This document shows positions 52,391 through 63,900 of a stretch of 64,000 nt of DNA, piece after piece. Position 1 is the stretch's first letter. Each line of letters opens with the position of its first letter. This stretch comes from Yoonia maritima (lineage in GTDB: Bacteria; Pseudomonadota; Alphaproteobacteria; Rhodobacterales; Rhodobacteraceae): assembly GCF_002933395.1 (NCBI RefSeq), contig NZ_PKFN01000007.1, positions 806,001-870,000 on the forward strand, read 5' to 3'. The notes beneath the pieces were generated by a model. The model ran no database searches and had not been told where the DNA came from. It worked only from the letters and a program-made list of their open reading frames with translations. Made by a program: the position numbers and the translations under genes.

Positions 52391-53527
52391 TTACTTTGGG
52401 CGCAGGTTCCGTGGAGGAGCCTTTTCAACTGAGTCTCTGGGCATCGCGGTTCGGCCGCCGGTGGTTGGCTGATTCACTCCGGTCGTTTTCGGCGCAGAAA
52501 TCGGTAATCCACGCGCTGCGCGCACCGCAAGAAATGCAAACGCCTGCGCCTCGAGCATGTCACCATCAAGCCCAACATCCTCAACCGCGATCACGTCACA
52601 GCCAGTCGCAGCCTTAAGCCCATTCATAACAGTTACGTTTTTTCGCCCCCCTCCGCAGACCAGTAACCGGGCGGGTATTTTCGGGCATTGGGTGATCGCA
52701 TGTGCGACGCTTTCGGTCACAGCTTGGGTCAGCGTCGCAATTGCGTCGGCATCTGAAAGACCAGTCACCGCAGCCGACAATCCTACAAATTCGTCCCGAT
52801 CAAGCGACTTAGGCGGTGGGCGTGAAAAATACGGGTTGGTCAAAAACGCTGCAATGATATCCGGTTCTGATGTTCCTTGCGCAGCAAGCTGCCCTTCGGC
52901 GTCATACCCTATACCCAAACGCTGCTGCATTGCATCATTGATAGGCGCATTTGCCGGCCCTGTGTCAAAGGCAAGCAACGCGCCATCAGACGCTGGATCA
53001 TCAGATTTAGGATCAATCCAAGTTATATTGCCAACGCCACCAAGGTTTAAAAACGCAACGGGTGTATCCGCACCGATCCATTTCGCAAGTGCAAAGTGAT
53101 AGAATGGTGCCAAAGGCGCACCCTGCCCGCCTTGCGCCACATCATTAGTCCTTAGATCCCAAATAACTGGCAAGCCCAATTCATCAGCAAGCCGCTGACC
53201 GTCACCACATTGGTGCGTACCACGCCCACCCGGATCATGGGCTAATGTTTGACCATGAAAACCAGCGACATCAACATCTGAAAAACTAGACATAATTGCG
53301 ATATGCGCATCCTCGACCACTTTTGCAGCAAGCAAAACACCGTCGTCGGGCCATCGTCCTAGGTGGTCGCGTAGGATCAACTGTTCGGGCGCTGAGTATG
53401 GGCGATAATCGCTTGCGCCAAAGGCCTTGATTGTCACGCCATCGGTTTCAACCACTGCGGCATCAACGCCATCCAGCGACGTCCCCGACATCGTGCCAAG
53501 CGCCTTTACGAATCCAGTTTTCAACAT
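52391..53527 (-). CDS. anmK: Anhydro-N-acetylmuramic acid kinase
   Basis: Converts 1,6-anhydro-MurNAc to MurNAc-6-phosphate in peptidoglycan recycling. It has about 378 residues. The N-terminal GTMSGTSLDGVDAAVVET signature is complete; later DTGPANAPIND and RLLVCGGGRKNVTVM are typical. ATG at 53527 (MLKTGFVKALG) with AAGGGAAAG seven bases before it; an ATG at 53602 would overlap the tyrS leader. It is divergent from tyrS, with 63 bases between the starts. The C-terminal tail is Thr/Arg/Pro-rich and probably disordered. Confidence 0.94.
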   Translation of the reverse strand: MLKTGFVKALGTMSGTSLDGVDAAVVETDGVTIKAFGASDYRPYSAPEQLILRDHLGRWPDDGVLLAAKVVEDAHIAIMSSFSDVDVAGFHGQTLAHDPGGRGTHQCGDGQRLADELGLPVIWDLRTNDVAQGGQGAPLAPFYHFALAKWIGADTPVAFLNLGGVGNITWIDPKSDDPASDGALLAFDTGPANAPINDAMQQRLGIGYDAEGQLAAQGTSEPDIIAAFLTNPYFSRPPPKSLDRDEFVGLSAAVTGLSDADAIATLTQAVTESVAHAITQCPKIPARLLVCGGGRKNVTVMNGLKAATGCDVIAVEDVGLDGDMLEAQAFAFLAVRAARGLPISAPKTTGVNQPTTGGRTAMPRDSVEKAPPRNLRPK

Positions 53528-53590
53528 ACGCTTTCCCTTGCGCCTTGACCTGACTATAGAGTGCACCGTGCAAACCGCAGGAACAAGCCA

Positions 53591-54844
53591 ATGACCTACC
53601 ATCCGAAATCTGAATTTATGTCTGTCATGATGACGCGCGGCTTTTTGGCCGACTGCACAGACTATCAGGCGCTGGACGAAGCGCTAAGCAAAGGTGTTGT
53701 TCCTGCCTATATCGGCTTTGATGCCACAGCGAGTTCGCTGCACGTTGGGTCGCTAATCCAAATCATGATGCTGCGCTGGCTGCAAAAAACGGGCCATAAA
53801 CCGATCACCCTGATGGGTGGTGGCACGACAAAGGTGGGCGATCCGTCTTTCCGTGCAGATGAACGCCCTCTTCTTGGGCCAGAGCAAATTGACGCCAACA
53901 TCGCTGGCATCAAAAAGGTATTTGCGGCCTACATCGACTACGACACAGAGACTCCTAATCAGGCGCTCATGCTTAACAACGCTGAATGGCTGGACGAGTT
54001 GAACTACCTTGATTTCCTACGGGACATCGGGCGGCATTTCTCGATCAACCGGATGCTGTCGTTTGAAAGCGTCAAATCACGGTTGGACCGCGAACAGTCG
54101 CTGTCGTTCCTCGAATTCAACTACATGATTCTGCAGGCCTATGATTTCCTAGAGCTGAACCGCCGCTACGGCTGTTTGCTGCAGATGGGTGGATCAGACC
54201 AATGGGGCAACATCGTTAACGGTATCGACCTGACACGCCGCGTGCTGGATCACGAAATCTATGGGCTGACCTCACCACTGCTGACTACATCAGACGGTAA
54301 AAAGATGGGTAAATCCCAGTCTGGCGCGGTTTGGCTGAACGCCGACATGCTGTCACCGTATGAATTCTGGCAGTTCTGGCGCAACACCACCGATGCCGAT
54401 ACCGGTCGGTTCCTCAAGCTTTACACCGAGCTGCCTGTCGAAGAATGTGACCGCCTTGGCGCACTCGAAGGATCTGAAATCAACGCCGCGAAGATCATTC
54501 TTGCGAATGAAGTCACCACCCTTCTGCACGGTGCCGAGGCTGCAAAAGCTGCCGAAGCCACCGCACGCGAAGTGTTCGAAAAGGGTGGCGTAGGGGATGA
54601 TCTGCCAACGCTGACGCTGTCCGCAGATGAACTGGGTGACGGAATTTCCATCGTGCAGATTTTTGTACGCTCTGGCCTTTCCGGCAGCGGCAAAGAGGCC
54701 AAACGCCTAATTGCTGAAAACGGTGCGCGCGTGAACGACGAACCGCTTGAAAACCCCGGTATGGTTATCGATGTGGCGGCGCTTGCGAACCCAATCAAGC
54801 TAAGTGCGGGCAAAAAACGTCACGCTTTGGTTCAGCTGGGCTAA
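53591..54844 (+). CDS. tyrS: Tyrosyl-tRNA synthetase
   Basis: Charges tRNA-Tyr with tyrosine. The 417-residue class I enzyme has the HIGH-like HVGS in [17 protein letters not shown], the tyrosine pocket [16 protein letters not shown] and [17 protein letters not shown], the KMSKS-like [12 protein letters not shown], and a C-terminal S4 domain ([21 protein letters not shown]). ATG at 53591 with AGGAAC upstream; an earlier frame start at 53561 is not needed. Its stop overlaps the end of the convergent small membrane ORF. Confidence 0.96.
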   Translation: MTYHPKSEFMSVMMTRGFLADCTDYQALDEALSKGVVPAYIGFDATASSLHVGSLIQIMMLRWLQKTGHKPITLMGGGTTKVGDPSFRADERPLLGPEQIDANIAGIKKVFAAYIDYDTETPNQALMLNNAEWLDELNYLDFLRDIGRHFSINRMLSFESVKSRLDREQSLSFLEFNYMILQAYDFLELNRRYGCLLQMGGSDQWGNIVNGIDLTRRVLDHEIYGLTSPLLTTSDGKKMGKSQSGAVWLNADMLSPYEFWQFWRNTTDADTGRFLKLYTELPVEECDRLGALEGSEINAAKIILANEVTTLLHGAEAAKAAEATAREVFEKGGVGDDLPTLTLSADELGDGISIVQIFVRSGLSGSGKEAKRLIAENGARVNDEPLENPGMVIDVAALANPIKLSAGKKRHALVQLG

Positions 54845-54987
54845 ATCAGCAGTAAGTCTAAAACCAATAGGATAACCCCAATCGGAAACGTAATCAGGGC
54901 GGCCACAACGGCCGCCCCTATTGTTGTTGGCCGTGGTGGTGGCGCATCGACCCCAGCGACGAAATTTGAATTTTGGTTCTTTCTCAT
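54841..54987 (-). CDS. Candidate 48-residue single-pass membrane protein
   Basis: A short ORF (ATG at 54987, TAG at 54841-54843) encodes [18 protein letters not shown], a Pro-rich linker and a long hydrophobic segment (about 23-48) ending LLLI. It looks like a tail-anchored small membrane protein. Its stop overlaps the tyrS stop region. No strong ribosome site is visible. An 8-bp inverted repeat (54897-54917) inside it may instead be the tyrS terminator, so the ORF might be chance; the hydrophobic pattern argues for it. Confidence 0.45.
   Translation of the reverse strand: MRKNQNSNFVAGVDAPPPRPTTIGAAVVAALITFPIGVILLVLDLLLI
54897..54917 (+). terminator. GC hairpin downstream of tyrS, possible terminator
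   Basis: GGGCGGCC (54897-54904) and GGCCGCCC (54910-54917) form a perfect 8-bp stem with a five-base loop, 53 bases after the tyrS stop. The following CTATTGTTGTTGG has only scattered T, so termination is not certain. It also falls within the small ORF on the opposite strand. Confidence 0.4.
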
Positions 54988-55033
54988 GGCCGCATTAACC
55001 ACGCCTTAGGTTTCCAATGGCTTAACGGTTGGC

Positions 55034-55825
55034 ATGTACCTTCCGTTACAACAACATCCGAAATTTAGCGCGGCACTAAACCGTATCGGCGTCTCGACCG
55101 CCGTAATTAACCTGCCAAGCGCAGCCCCAGTGCAAGTAATCCGACGCTTTGGCCTAAACTTCGCGGCACGCGGCCCGATATGGCATTCCAGTTTTCGTGA
55201 CGTGGGTGAACTGAGGCGTTCCAGACTACGCCTCGTCAACAGCAACGGTGGCGATGCAAAGACCCTACGTGCCGCCGGGTTCAGGCAGCTAATGACACCC
55301 GCCCATGTCGCCGAGCTGGCACTAAATCGCGACCTCGAACGGTACATGGCCCCAAAATGGCGGAACATATGGCGGCGTGCGCAGCATAGCCCGCTGACAA
55401 TATACAAAGAACCTTTCAACGATGCGAAACATCAATGGTTGCTTGACGCTGATCTTGCCCAGCAGAAACAAAAGCGTTTTCGCGCGCTCCCCCATGGGAT
55501 CATTCACGCCTATTCCGCGATTGCACCGAAAGAAGTGACAGTTTGGATTGCAAAGTCTCAAGGCGACATCGTTGCCGGAATGCTTTTCCTGAGGCACGGC
55601 ATATGCGCCACATATCACCTTGGTTGGTCTAATGATGCGGGTCGCAAACACGCCGCCCACCATCGCATGTTGATCGCAGCCGCGCATGGTTTTGCGGACA
55701 CGGGTGTTGTCCAACTTGATCTGGGCACAGTCGACACGCACGGCGCCCCCGGCTTAGCCCGTTTTAAGATTGGAACTGGTGCTAACATCCGCACCTTAGG
55801 AGGAAGCTGGCTACGGATGTTCTAG
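55034..55825 (+). CDS. GNAT/FemAB-like acetyltransferase-fold protein
   Basis: A 263-residue protein that looks like the FemAB/GNAT type with acetyl-CoA-like segments: VTVWIAKSQGDIVAGMLFLRHG (beta-bulge region) and HLGWSNDAGRKHAAHHRMLIAAAHGF, then VQLDLGTVDTHGAPGLARFKIGTGA, which is typical of FemAB-like/BioF2-like acyltransferases. It may acylate a lipid or sugar or a peptide amine; the substrate is unknown. N-terminal region is less conserved. The start ATG follows the small membrane ORF divergently. A weak ribosome site precedes it. Confidence 0.7.
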   Translation: MYLPLQQHPKFSAALNRIGVSTAVINLPSAAPVQVIRRFGLNFAARGPIWHSSFRDVGELRRSRLRLVNSNGGDAKTLRAAGFRQLMTPAHVAELALNRDLERYMAPKWRNIWRRAQHSPLTIYKEPFNDAKHQWLLDADLAQQKQKRFRALPHGIIHAYSAIAPKEVTVWIAKSQGDIVAGMLFLRHGICATYHLGWSNDAGRKHAAHHRMLIAAAHGFADTGVVQLDLGTVDTHGAPGLARFKIGTGANIRTLGGSWLRMF

Positions 55826-55883
55826 CGGGTAGCCCGGACGCCACCCACCTGCTAAGACTTGGAAAATAATTCAGGGGATTATT

Positions 55884-57134
55884 ATGACGCTGCTTCAGAT
55901 TACGTCGCTTCTCATTGTGCTTGCAGGGGTCTTTGGGGCCATCAACTATCTGTTTTTGCGGCTTCCAGCGGCTATTGGCATTCTGGTCGTGTCGTTGTTG
56001 GCATCATTTGGTGTGATGATACTCGACTTTTTCGTGCCCAGCCTTGGCGTCGAAGCAGCTGTACGCAGCACCGTCCTTAGCATCGATTTCTCGGATGCCC
56101 TGCTTGAGGGCATGTTGGGCCTGTTGCTGTTTGCTGGCGCCTTGCATGTGAAAATCTCGGACCTGCGTCGCGAATGGGTTCCCGTTGCATTGATGGCGAC
56201 GATCGGGATCGCGCTCTCGACTACGATTGTCGGTTATGGGTTCTCGTGGCTGACAGGCATGCCGATCCTTATCGCCCTTGTATTTGGGTCATTGATTTCA
56301 CCAACGGATCCCGTTGCCGTTTTGGGTGTTTTACGCGAAGCAGACCTGCCAAAATCGCTAGAAACAAAGATCGCGGGCGAAAGCCTGTTTAATGATGGTG
56401 TCGCCTATGTCGTGTTCCTGATCCTTGTTGGATTGGCGTTTCCACACGGCGACAGCCATGGCAACAGTGCAGCGGCGGCCGTTGAACTTTTCGTTCAAGA
56501 GGCACTTGGCGGCGCGATCCTTGGTATTGTGTTGGGCTGGCTGACCTTCCGCGTTATGCGGCTTATTGATGATTACTCGCTTGAAGTTCTGATCACACTT
56601 GGCCTCGCTTTTGGTGGCTATGAACTGGCGGTTTATCTGCATGTTTCAGCGCCCATTATGGCTGTCTGCGCGGGGCTACTGATCGGCGACGTTGGCGCTA
56701 AACACGGCATGTCCGAAGAAACTCGCAAGTACGTTGATGCGTTCTGGAAGCTAATCGACGAAATCCTAAACGCTGTCCTGTTCCTGATGATCGGCGTCGA
56801 AGTCTTTGCCATCGTGTTCGACGCAAGCTTTGTTGTCACAGGCTTTGCCTCCATTGCCCTTGCTCTGGTCGCGCGCCTGGCGGCGGTGGCGGCGCCGGTT
56901 TTGATGCTCAAACCGTTCCGCAATTTTGCGTCTGGCGTGATCCCGATCATGACATGGGGCGGGCTCAAGGGCGGTATTTCAGTCGCGCTTGCACTGTCAC
57001 TGCCAGATAGTGAATGGAAACCCGTCATCCTGACAGCAACCTATGTCGTGGTCATCTTCTCGATCATTGTGCAGGGGCTTACCATTGCCAAGCTGGCCGA
57101 ACGCGCCGGCCGCGAACCAGAGCTGCCCCAATGA
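55884..57134 (+). CDS. CPA1-family Na+/H+ antiporter (NhaP-like)
   Basis: An inner-membrane antiporter of 416 residues with about 12 TM segments. The ion-binding loop reads SLISPTDPVAVLGVLREADLP, followed by KIAGESLFNDGVAYVVFL, the family's conserved FNDG segment, and later TWGGLKGGISVALALSLP. It would exchange Na+ (or K+) for H+ for pH and salt balance, fitting a marine cell. GGGGATT precedes the ATG. The stop overlaps the phzF start (ATGA), so the pair is translationally coupled. Confidence 0.9.
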   Translation: MTLLQITSLLIVLAGVFGAINYLFLRLPAAIGILVVSLLASFGVMILDFFVPSLGVEAAVRSTVLSIDFSDALLEGMLGLLLFAGALHVKISDLRREWVPVALMATIGIALSTTIVGYGFSWLTGMPILIALVFGSLISPTDPVAVLGVLREADLPKSLETKIAGESLFNDGVAYVVFLILVGLAFPHGDSHGNSAAAAVELFVQEALGGAILGIVLGWLTFRVMRLIDDYSLEVLITLGLAFGGYELAVYLHVSAPIMAVCAGLLIGDVGAKHGMSEETRKYVDAFWKLIDEILNAVLFLMIGVEVFAIVFDASFVVTGFASIALALVARLAAVAAPVLMLKPFRNFASGVIPIMTWGGLKGGISVALALSLPDSEWKPVILTATYVVVIFSIIVQGLTIAKLAERAGREPELPQ

Positions 57135-57982
57135 CCCGGTATCTGGTCTATGATGTGTTCACGGCGCAGGCGTTTGGGGGAAACCAGCTAGCGGTTATTC
57201 CCGACGCAACTGCCCTGCCCGAAGACGATCTGCAAAAAATAGCGCGCGAATTCAACTTTTCGGAAACGACATTCGTCTATCCGCCGAATGATCCTGCGCA
57301 TACTGCGAAGGTCCGCATTTTCACACCAACCATGGAGATCGCCTTTGCGGGCCACCCCACCATTGGAACCGCGATTGCATTACGTGATCAGGGTCATGCT
57401 GGCGACATGATACTAGAATTGGGTGTCGGGCCGATCCCATGTCGTTTCGACGGGGATACTGCATCTTTCACGACCAACGCTCCACTTGAACGGATAAGCG
57501 CGCCCGAAACTGCGCTTGTTGCATCGGCTCTTGGGCTACATGAAACGGCGATTGTAACAGATACACATGGCCCCATTCAGTGCAGTCTTGGGCTGACATT
57601 CGTGATTGTTGAGCTATCAGACCGCAAAAACCTTGCCGCCTGCTCGCCTTCCATTGACGCGGTACGCACAGGCGCAGCTAAATACCCTGCGGGACTTGAT
57701 TTTGCGATCTATGCCTACGTGCGCGATGGCGATCAGATTGATGCGCGCATGTTCGCGCCACTTGATGACATTCCCGAAGATCCCGCGACGGGCAGCGCCG
57801 CTGCCACATTGGCCGCGTTACTGACCGAACAATTGAAACAACCGCAGAACCTATCCATCACTCAAGGGGCCGATATGGGGCGGCCATCGTTGATTACTGC
57901 GACGACGGAACATGTAACGCCCGTGCCTGTGACCATCTTTGGTAATGCAGTGCGCATGATGGAGGGAAAGCTTGTCAACTGA
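57131..57982 (+). CDS. PhzF-family isomerase/epimerase-like protein
   Basis: A 283-residue two-domain protein of the diaminopimelate-epimerase fold. TRYLVYDVFTAQAFGGNQLAV is the PhzF start; the catalytic Glu is in FNFSETTFVYPP, and AGHPTIGTA and DPATGSAAATLAALL are the phosphate/substrate loops. PhzF isomerises dihydro-3-hydroxyanthranilate in phenazine makers, but most bacterial homologues have unknown substrates, and no phenazine genes are here. It overlaps the antiporter (ATGA) and the ZntB gene (11 bases). Confidence 0.9.
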   Translation: MTRYLVYDVFTAQAFGGNQLAVIPDATALPEDDLQKIAREFNFSETTFVYPPNDPAHTAKVRIFTPTMEIAFAGHPTIGTAIALRDQGHAGDMILELGVGPIPCRFDGDTASFTTNAPLERISAPETALVASALGLHETAIVTDTHGPIQCSLGLTFVIVELSDRKNLAACSPSIDAVRTGAAKYPAGLDFAIYAYVRDGDQIDARMFAPLDDIPEDPATGSAAATLAALLTEQLKQPQNLSITQGADMGRPSLITATTEHVTPVPVTIFGNAVRMMEGKLVN

Positions 57983-58943
57983 AGATGTAGCCCCCACTCC
58001 GCTCCAAGCGTTTGACATTGGCCAAGACGGCAAAGCGACACCCGCGCAAAGTATCTCAACACATCTACCCACAGATGTTACCTATCGTTGGCTTCATTTT
58101 GATTTAGTTGATGCAAACCTTGCTGCATGGTGCGCCAGTCAACTTCCTCTGCGCGCTGGCCGTGCGCTGCTGGCTGCAAAAACCCGCCCGCACATGGATG
58201 ACGATGAAAATGGGATCGTACTGACCCTGCGCGGCATCAACATGAACGCCGGCGAAGAACTATCCAATATGGTATCTCTGCGTATTTGGATGACAGGTAA
58301 CCTGGTCGTCACAGTGCGCCGCCTGCGCGTTTTTGCAATGGACGACTTGGCCGCCAATATCGCGGCAGGCGATTGCCCCACGACATCCGCCCATATGGTC
58401 GCACGGATTACCGAAAACCTTGTTGATCGGATCGAAACCGTATCGGTCGAGCTTGAAGAAAAGACTGACACAATGGAAGATACCGTCTATGAAGGCGGCG
58501 CGACAGAACTGCCCGACCTGTTTGACATTCAGCGTACAGCAATCCGGTTGCGTCGCCATATCGGCCCGATGAAGGATACGTTGTCAGCGCTGGCTGAAAA
58601 CCACAGCGGCCTTATGCCTGACAATCTAAGAAACCGGATGCGCGACACTGCAAATCGTGCAATGCGATCCGTCGAAGAGGTCGAAGAAGTACGTGATCGC
58701 TTGCGCGCGCTGTCCGCACATATTGATATGACCCATGATGCCCGTGTGGCCCGCAACGGATATACACTGTCTATTGTCGCCGCAATTTTTCTGCCGCTTG
58801 GCTTCATCACCGGCCTGTTGGGTGTGAATGTCGGCGGGGTACCGGGTACAGATCATCCACATGCATTTGCAATTCTTTGCCTGCTTATGCTTGCTTTAGG
58901 CGTTGGCACCTACGCCGTTTTAAGATGGATCAAATGGTTCTAA
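57972..58943 (+). CDS. zntB: CorA/ZntB-family metal transporter
   Basis: An inner-membrane channel protein of 323 residues. A large cytoplasmic domain (about 1-260) is followed by two C-terminal TM helices; the loop after TM1 is GLLGVNVGGVPG, where CorA has GMN and ZntB has GVN or similar. It should move Zn2+ or a related divalent ion. The start is TTG, with GGAGGGAAAGC six bases before it, and overlaps the phzF end by 11 bases. The operon antiporter-phzF-zntB links ion balance functions. Confidence 0.88.
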   Translation: MSTEDVAPTPLQAFDIGQDGKATPAQSISTHLPTDVTYRWLHFDLVDANLAAWCASQLPLRAGRALLAAKTRPHMDDDENGIVLTLRGINMNAGEELSNMVSLRIWMTGNLVVTVRRLRVFAMDDLAANIAAGDCPTTSAHMVARITENLVDRIETVSVELEEKTDTMEDTVYEGGATELPDLFDIQRTAIRLRRHIGPMKDTLSALAENHSGLMPDNLRNRMRDTANRAMRSVEEVEEVRDRLRALSAHIDMTHDARVARNGYTLSIVAAIFLPLGFITGLLGVNVGGVPGTDHPHAFAILCLLMLALGVGTYAVLRWIKWF

Positions 58944-59014
58944 TCGGATCAACGCATCTAGAAACTGCACGCCACTAACGATATCAAGGACAAACCCGAA
59001 AAGCCGAGACACCT

Positions 59015-59428
59015 ATGAAACCTACAATCCTTGATCGCTGCGAATCGAATGGCCTGCGTATGACGGAACAACGCCGTACAATTGCGGCTGTTCTAGAAGC
59101 CGCTGACGACCATCCCGATGTAGAGGAATTGTATAAACGCGCATCCTCTGCTGATCCGCGTATTTCATTGGCAACAGTCTATCGCACCGTAAAGCTATTC
59201 GAAGAATCCGGCATTTTGGAAAAGCATGAATTCGGTGATGGCCGCGCCCGTTATGAAACGGCTGATCGAGACCACCATGACCACCTGATTGACATGCACA
59301 CTGGCGAAGTGATCGAGTTTTTAGACCCCGAGATCGAAGCGCTTCAAGAACGCATCGCGGCCAAACTTGGCTATGAATTGAAAGGGCACCGCCTAGAACT
59401 TTATGCGGTACCCATCAAAAAAGACTAA
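59015..59428 (+). CDS. Fur-family transcriptional regulator (Fur/Mur type)
   Basis: A 137-residue metalloregulator: N-terminal winged helix (RMTEQRRTIAAVLEAADDHPDVEELYKRA; SLATVYRTVKLFEESG), then the metal/dimer domain with DRDHHDHLIDMHTG. In Rhodobacteraceae this family acts as Fur or as the manganese regulator Mur; the HHDHLID motif supports Fur/Mur over Zur (no CxxC pairs) and Irr (no HHH run). The stop overlaps the convergent dioxygenase by four bases. Which metal is sensed is not settled by sequence. Confidence 0.9.
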   Translation: MKPTILDRCESNGLRMTEQRRTIAAVLEAADDHPDVEELYKRASSADPRISLATVYRTVKLFEESGILEKHEFGDGRARYETADRDHHDHLIDMHTGEVIEFLDPEIEALQERIAAKLGYELKGHRLELYAVPIKKD

Positions 59429-60285
59429 ATGCCCGTCAAACCAATTTCGGATGTAAAACCTATGCGGCCACCAATTTGTGACGTCGTCTTGACCGTTTGC
59501 GCATCAAGCTGAAGCGCGGTGCTGTCGCCAAAGACATTGTCGCGGCTAAGCGTTTGAACAGCCAAATTCGGGATACTGTCTGAATAGCGCGCATCGGTGG
59601 CGTAATAGCCAGACACCAACGCCTCTTCAAATGCCAGTTGCCCAACCAAGAGCGCCGTTTCGCCAGCAACAGCGGCCTGAGCACTGCGAAACACTTCGAA
59701 ATGCACGTGCGGCCAACGCCCCCGATACGTGCCTGGCAGAATGCTATTGAACTTAACCGCCCCGCTTGCGTCAGCAATTTGCATCCCACGCAAATAGTTC
59801 TGATCCTCAATTTCATACAGCGAATACTTTCCCGCTGCATCGCAGTGCCAGATGTATACAGCCATACCCACAATCGGGCTGCACCCGCTATCGACGTTCA
59901 CGAGGTTCATGGTCAGGTCCATTGGCACGCCTAAGGCAGTACCCGTTAGGCCAGCAATGCTGTTTGTGATGTCGGGCCGGATCATACCCGCTAACGTCAG
60001 TGCGTTAACAGTCTGTCCTTCACGCATATTTGTGCCATCGGCCGGGAATGGTCCATTGGTTTCCCGAGGTTGCGCAACGCAGGTTTCGCCGTTCTCGGCA
60101 GTCCCTAATATCTCTGGGCTTGGGGTCGTGGGCGGCGGCCTGACGCCTGCGCCTTGCGCATACAATGCCGCGCCTGCCAATGACAAAGCACCAGCCCCTA
60201 TCAGCACATTTCGGCGATTGATTATGCGACTGAAATCGCTTGAAAAATCGCCATCATGGTGCGGTTCGTTTTCATGCTCGGGCAT
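59425..60285 (-). CDS. Exported intradiol ring-cleavage dioxygenase-like protein
   Basis: A 286-residue protein of the protocatechuate/catechol 1,2-dioxygenase superfamily. The Fe(III) ligands fit Y154 (WHCDAAGKYS), Y187, H193 and H195 (LPGTYRGRWPHVHFEVF). The N-terminus has INRRNVLIGAGALSLAGAAL, a Tat-like twin-Arg signal followed by a hydrophobic run, so it is probably exported to the periplasm, unlike classic cytoplasmic catabolic enzymes. No ring-cleavage pathway genes are near. Substrate unknown. It is convergent with the Fur-type gene. Confidence 0.82.
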   Translation of the reverse strand: MPEHENEPHHDGDFSSDFSRIINRRNVLIGAGALSLAGAALYAQGAGVRPPPTTPSPEILGTAENGETCVAQPRETNGPFPADGTNMREGQTVNALTLAGMIRPDITNSIAGLTGTALGVPMDLTMNLVNVDSGCSPIVGMAVYIWHCDAAGKYSLYEIEDQNYLRGMQIADASGAVKFNSILPGTYRGRWPHVHFEVFRSAQAAVAGETALLVGQLAFEEALVSGYYATDARYSDSIPNLAVQTLSRDNVFGDSTALQLDAQTVKTTSQIGGRIGFTSEIGLTGI

Positions 60286-60452
60286 TTTGACTGGCCTCTC
60301 ACTGGTTCGCGTTTTTCCGTCGGGTCATCGCTAATACGTGCACCCAATAACTTTCCGGCGGATATTTACGAAAAAGATAACGCTATCAGGCTTTGCTTCC
60401 CTGAAATCCCCGCGTATGCCTATCGCGAAACTATCAGTAACGGGGCCAATAC

Positions 60453-62658
<2,206 letters not shown>

Positions 62659-62678
62659 GAACAGCCACCTAACTTGAT

Positions 62679-62709
62679 AAAAACCCCGCCAAGTGCGGGG
62701 TTTTTTATT
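62679..62709 (+). terminator. Rho-independent terminator of eno
   Basis: AAAAACCCCGC (62679-62689) pairs with GCGGGGTTTTT (62695-62705) around a five-base loop and runs into T's (to 62709). It separates eno from the SIR2-like gene. Confidence 0.92.
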
Positions 62710-62774
62710 TAGGCCGATTGCGCATCAAGACACACACCCTATAGTTGATTTTATTAAAGCTACAGGAACCCTTA

Positions 62775-63845
62775 ATGAGTAGAAGCCTTATTATTATTGG
62801 CAACGGTATCGGCATGGCGCTAGATCCCGACAAATTTTCTCTTAAGCATGTTATGCCTGATGTTTGGAAAAACGGATGCCTAAATACCTCACAGAAAGAA
62901 TTGATAGCGGACTGCCTAGAAGGCGTAGAAAAGGACACCGGACCAACAGCCGAAGACCAAATGATGCGCGCACAACTGGCACAGCTTGGCCATGAGTTGA
63001 TTACAGACGTGGTCGAAAAAGAAAAAAGGGAAAACTGGTTTACCGGACCCGCGCTAACCTACCCAGAAGCTATTTCAATCTACGTATACAATGTCGCACG
63101 CCAGCTCGACAAAAACTCAAAAGAATTCCATGATAGCCCCGATTTCAAGGCATTCTTGAACAATATTATTCCGTTTATTAATGAAACTAAGTCACACGTC
63201 GCGACACTGAACTATGACACACTATTCTATTCAGCGTTTAATGATGGGCACACAGTTGACGAAACAACTTACAAACTCGGCAAAAAGCTACCATCTGAAA
63301 CCACGCTAAACGATGGTTATCGAAAGGACGGCTTTTTAGAAAGCAACTTCGACAGACTGTATTCGCACTGGGACTTTGGGTACTGCCTGCACCTCCATGG
63401 AAGCCCGCTAATTGTAGATGGAGAAGAACGCGCCAAGAAACTGCAAAGGCACGAAGTTTGCAGTCACATGCCAAAGAGCGCTAAACATGTGATCCTCTCA
63501 GATGGAGCACTCAAGCCGCACCTGATTAATCGATCTGATGTGCTCAAGTTATATTGGGATATGTTCAATAAAGCGATTGAGGAGGCAAGCGAGGTCATTG
63601 TTATCGGATATGGTGGAGGGGATGATCATATAAATGCAGCACTGGAAAAGTATGACAAACCAATTCGCATCATCGAATGGAGAGACCCAAGCGTTGCTCA
63701 GTCTGAGTCTGAAACGTTTTGGAGCGACAAACTCGGCATTAACGACGATGTTCTAGAAGACAAAGCGAAGTTTGAACTCATCCGAAAAGACAATATTTTA
63801 GCGTTTTCAGATTGGGAAAAACCTAGCGAAGAAATCCCATTCTAG
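62775..63845 (+). CDS. SIR2-like / AbiH-like putative defence NADase
   Basis: A 356-residue soluble protein. The N-terminal LIIIGNGIGMALD matches the nucleotide-loop form of AbiH and SIR2-like anti-phage proteins. ATLNYDTLFYSAF (N146) and CLHLHGSP (H208) match the SIR2 catalytic TxNYD and HG motifs, and VIVIGYGGGDDHINAAL (278-290) fits the C-terminal SIR2 loop. These proteins deplete NAD+ upon phage infection. Codon use looks more AT-rich than eno. ATG at 62775 with AGGAA upstream. It has no obvious partner gene, so it would be a single-gene system. Function is inferred. Confidence 0.72.
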   Translation: MSRSLIIIGNGIGMALDPDKFSLKHVMPDVWKNGCLNTSQKELIADCLEGVEKDTGPTAEDQMMRAQLAQLGHELITDVVEKEKRENWFTGPALTYPEAISIYVYNVARQLDKNSKEFHDSPDFKAFLNNIIPFINETKSHVATLNYDTLFYSAFNDGHTVDETTYKLGKKLPSETTLNDGYRKDGFLESNFDRLYSHWDFGYCLHLHGSPLIVDGEERAKKLQRHEVCSHMPKSAKHVILSDGALKPHLINRSDVLKLYWDMFNKAIEEASEVIVIGYGGGDDHINAALEKYDKPIRIIEWRDPSVAQSESETFWSDKLGINDDVLEDKAKFELIRKDNILAFSDWEKPSEEIPF

Positions 63846-63900
63846 CAAAATTTCTTAATCTCTATTGGCCCCGCCGATCATCTCAGACTACTTTACCCGA

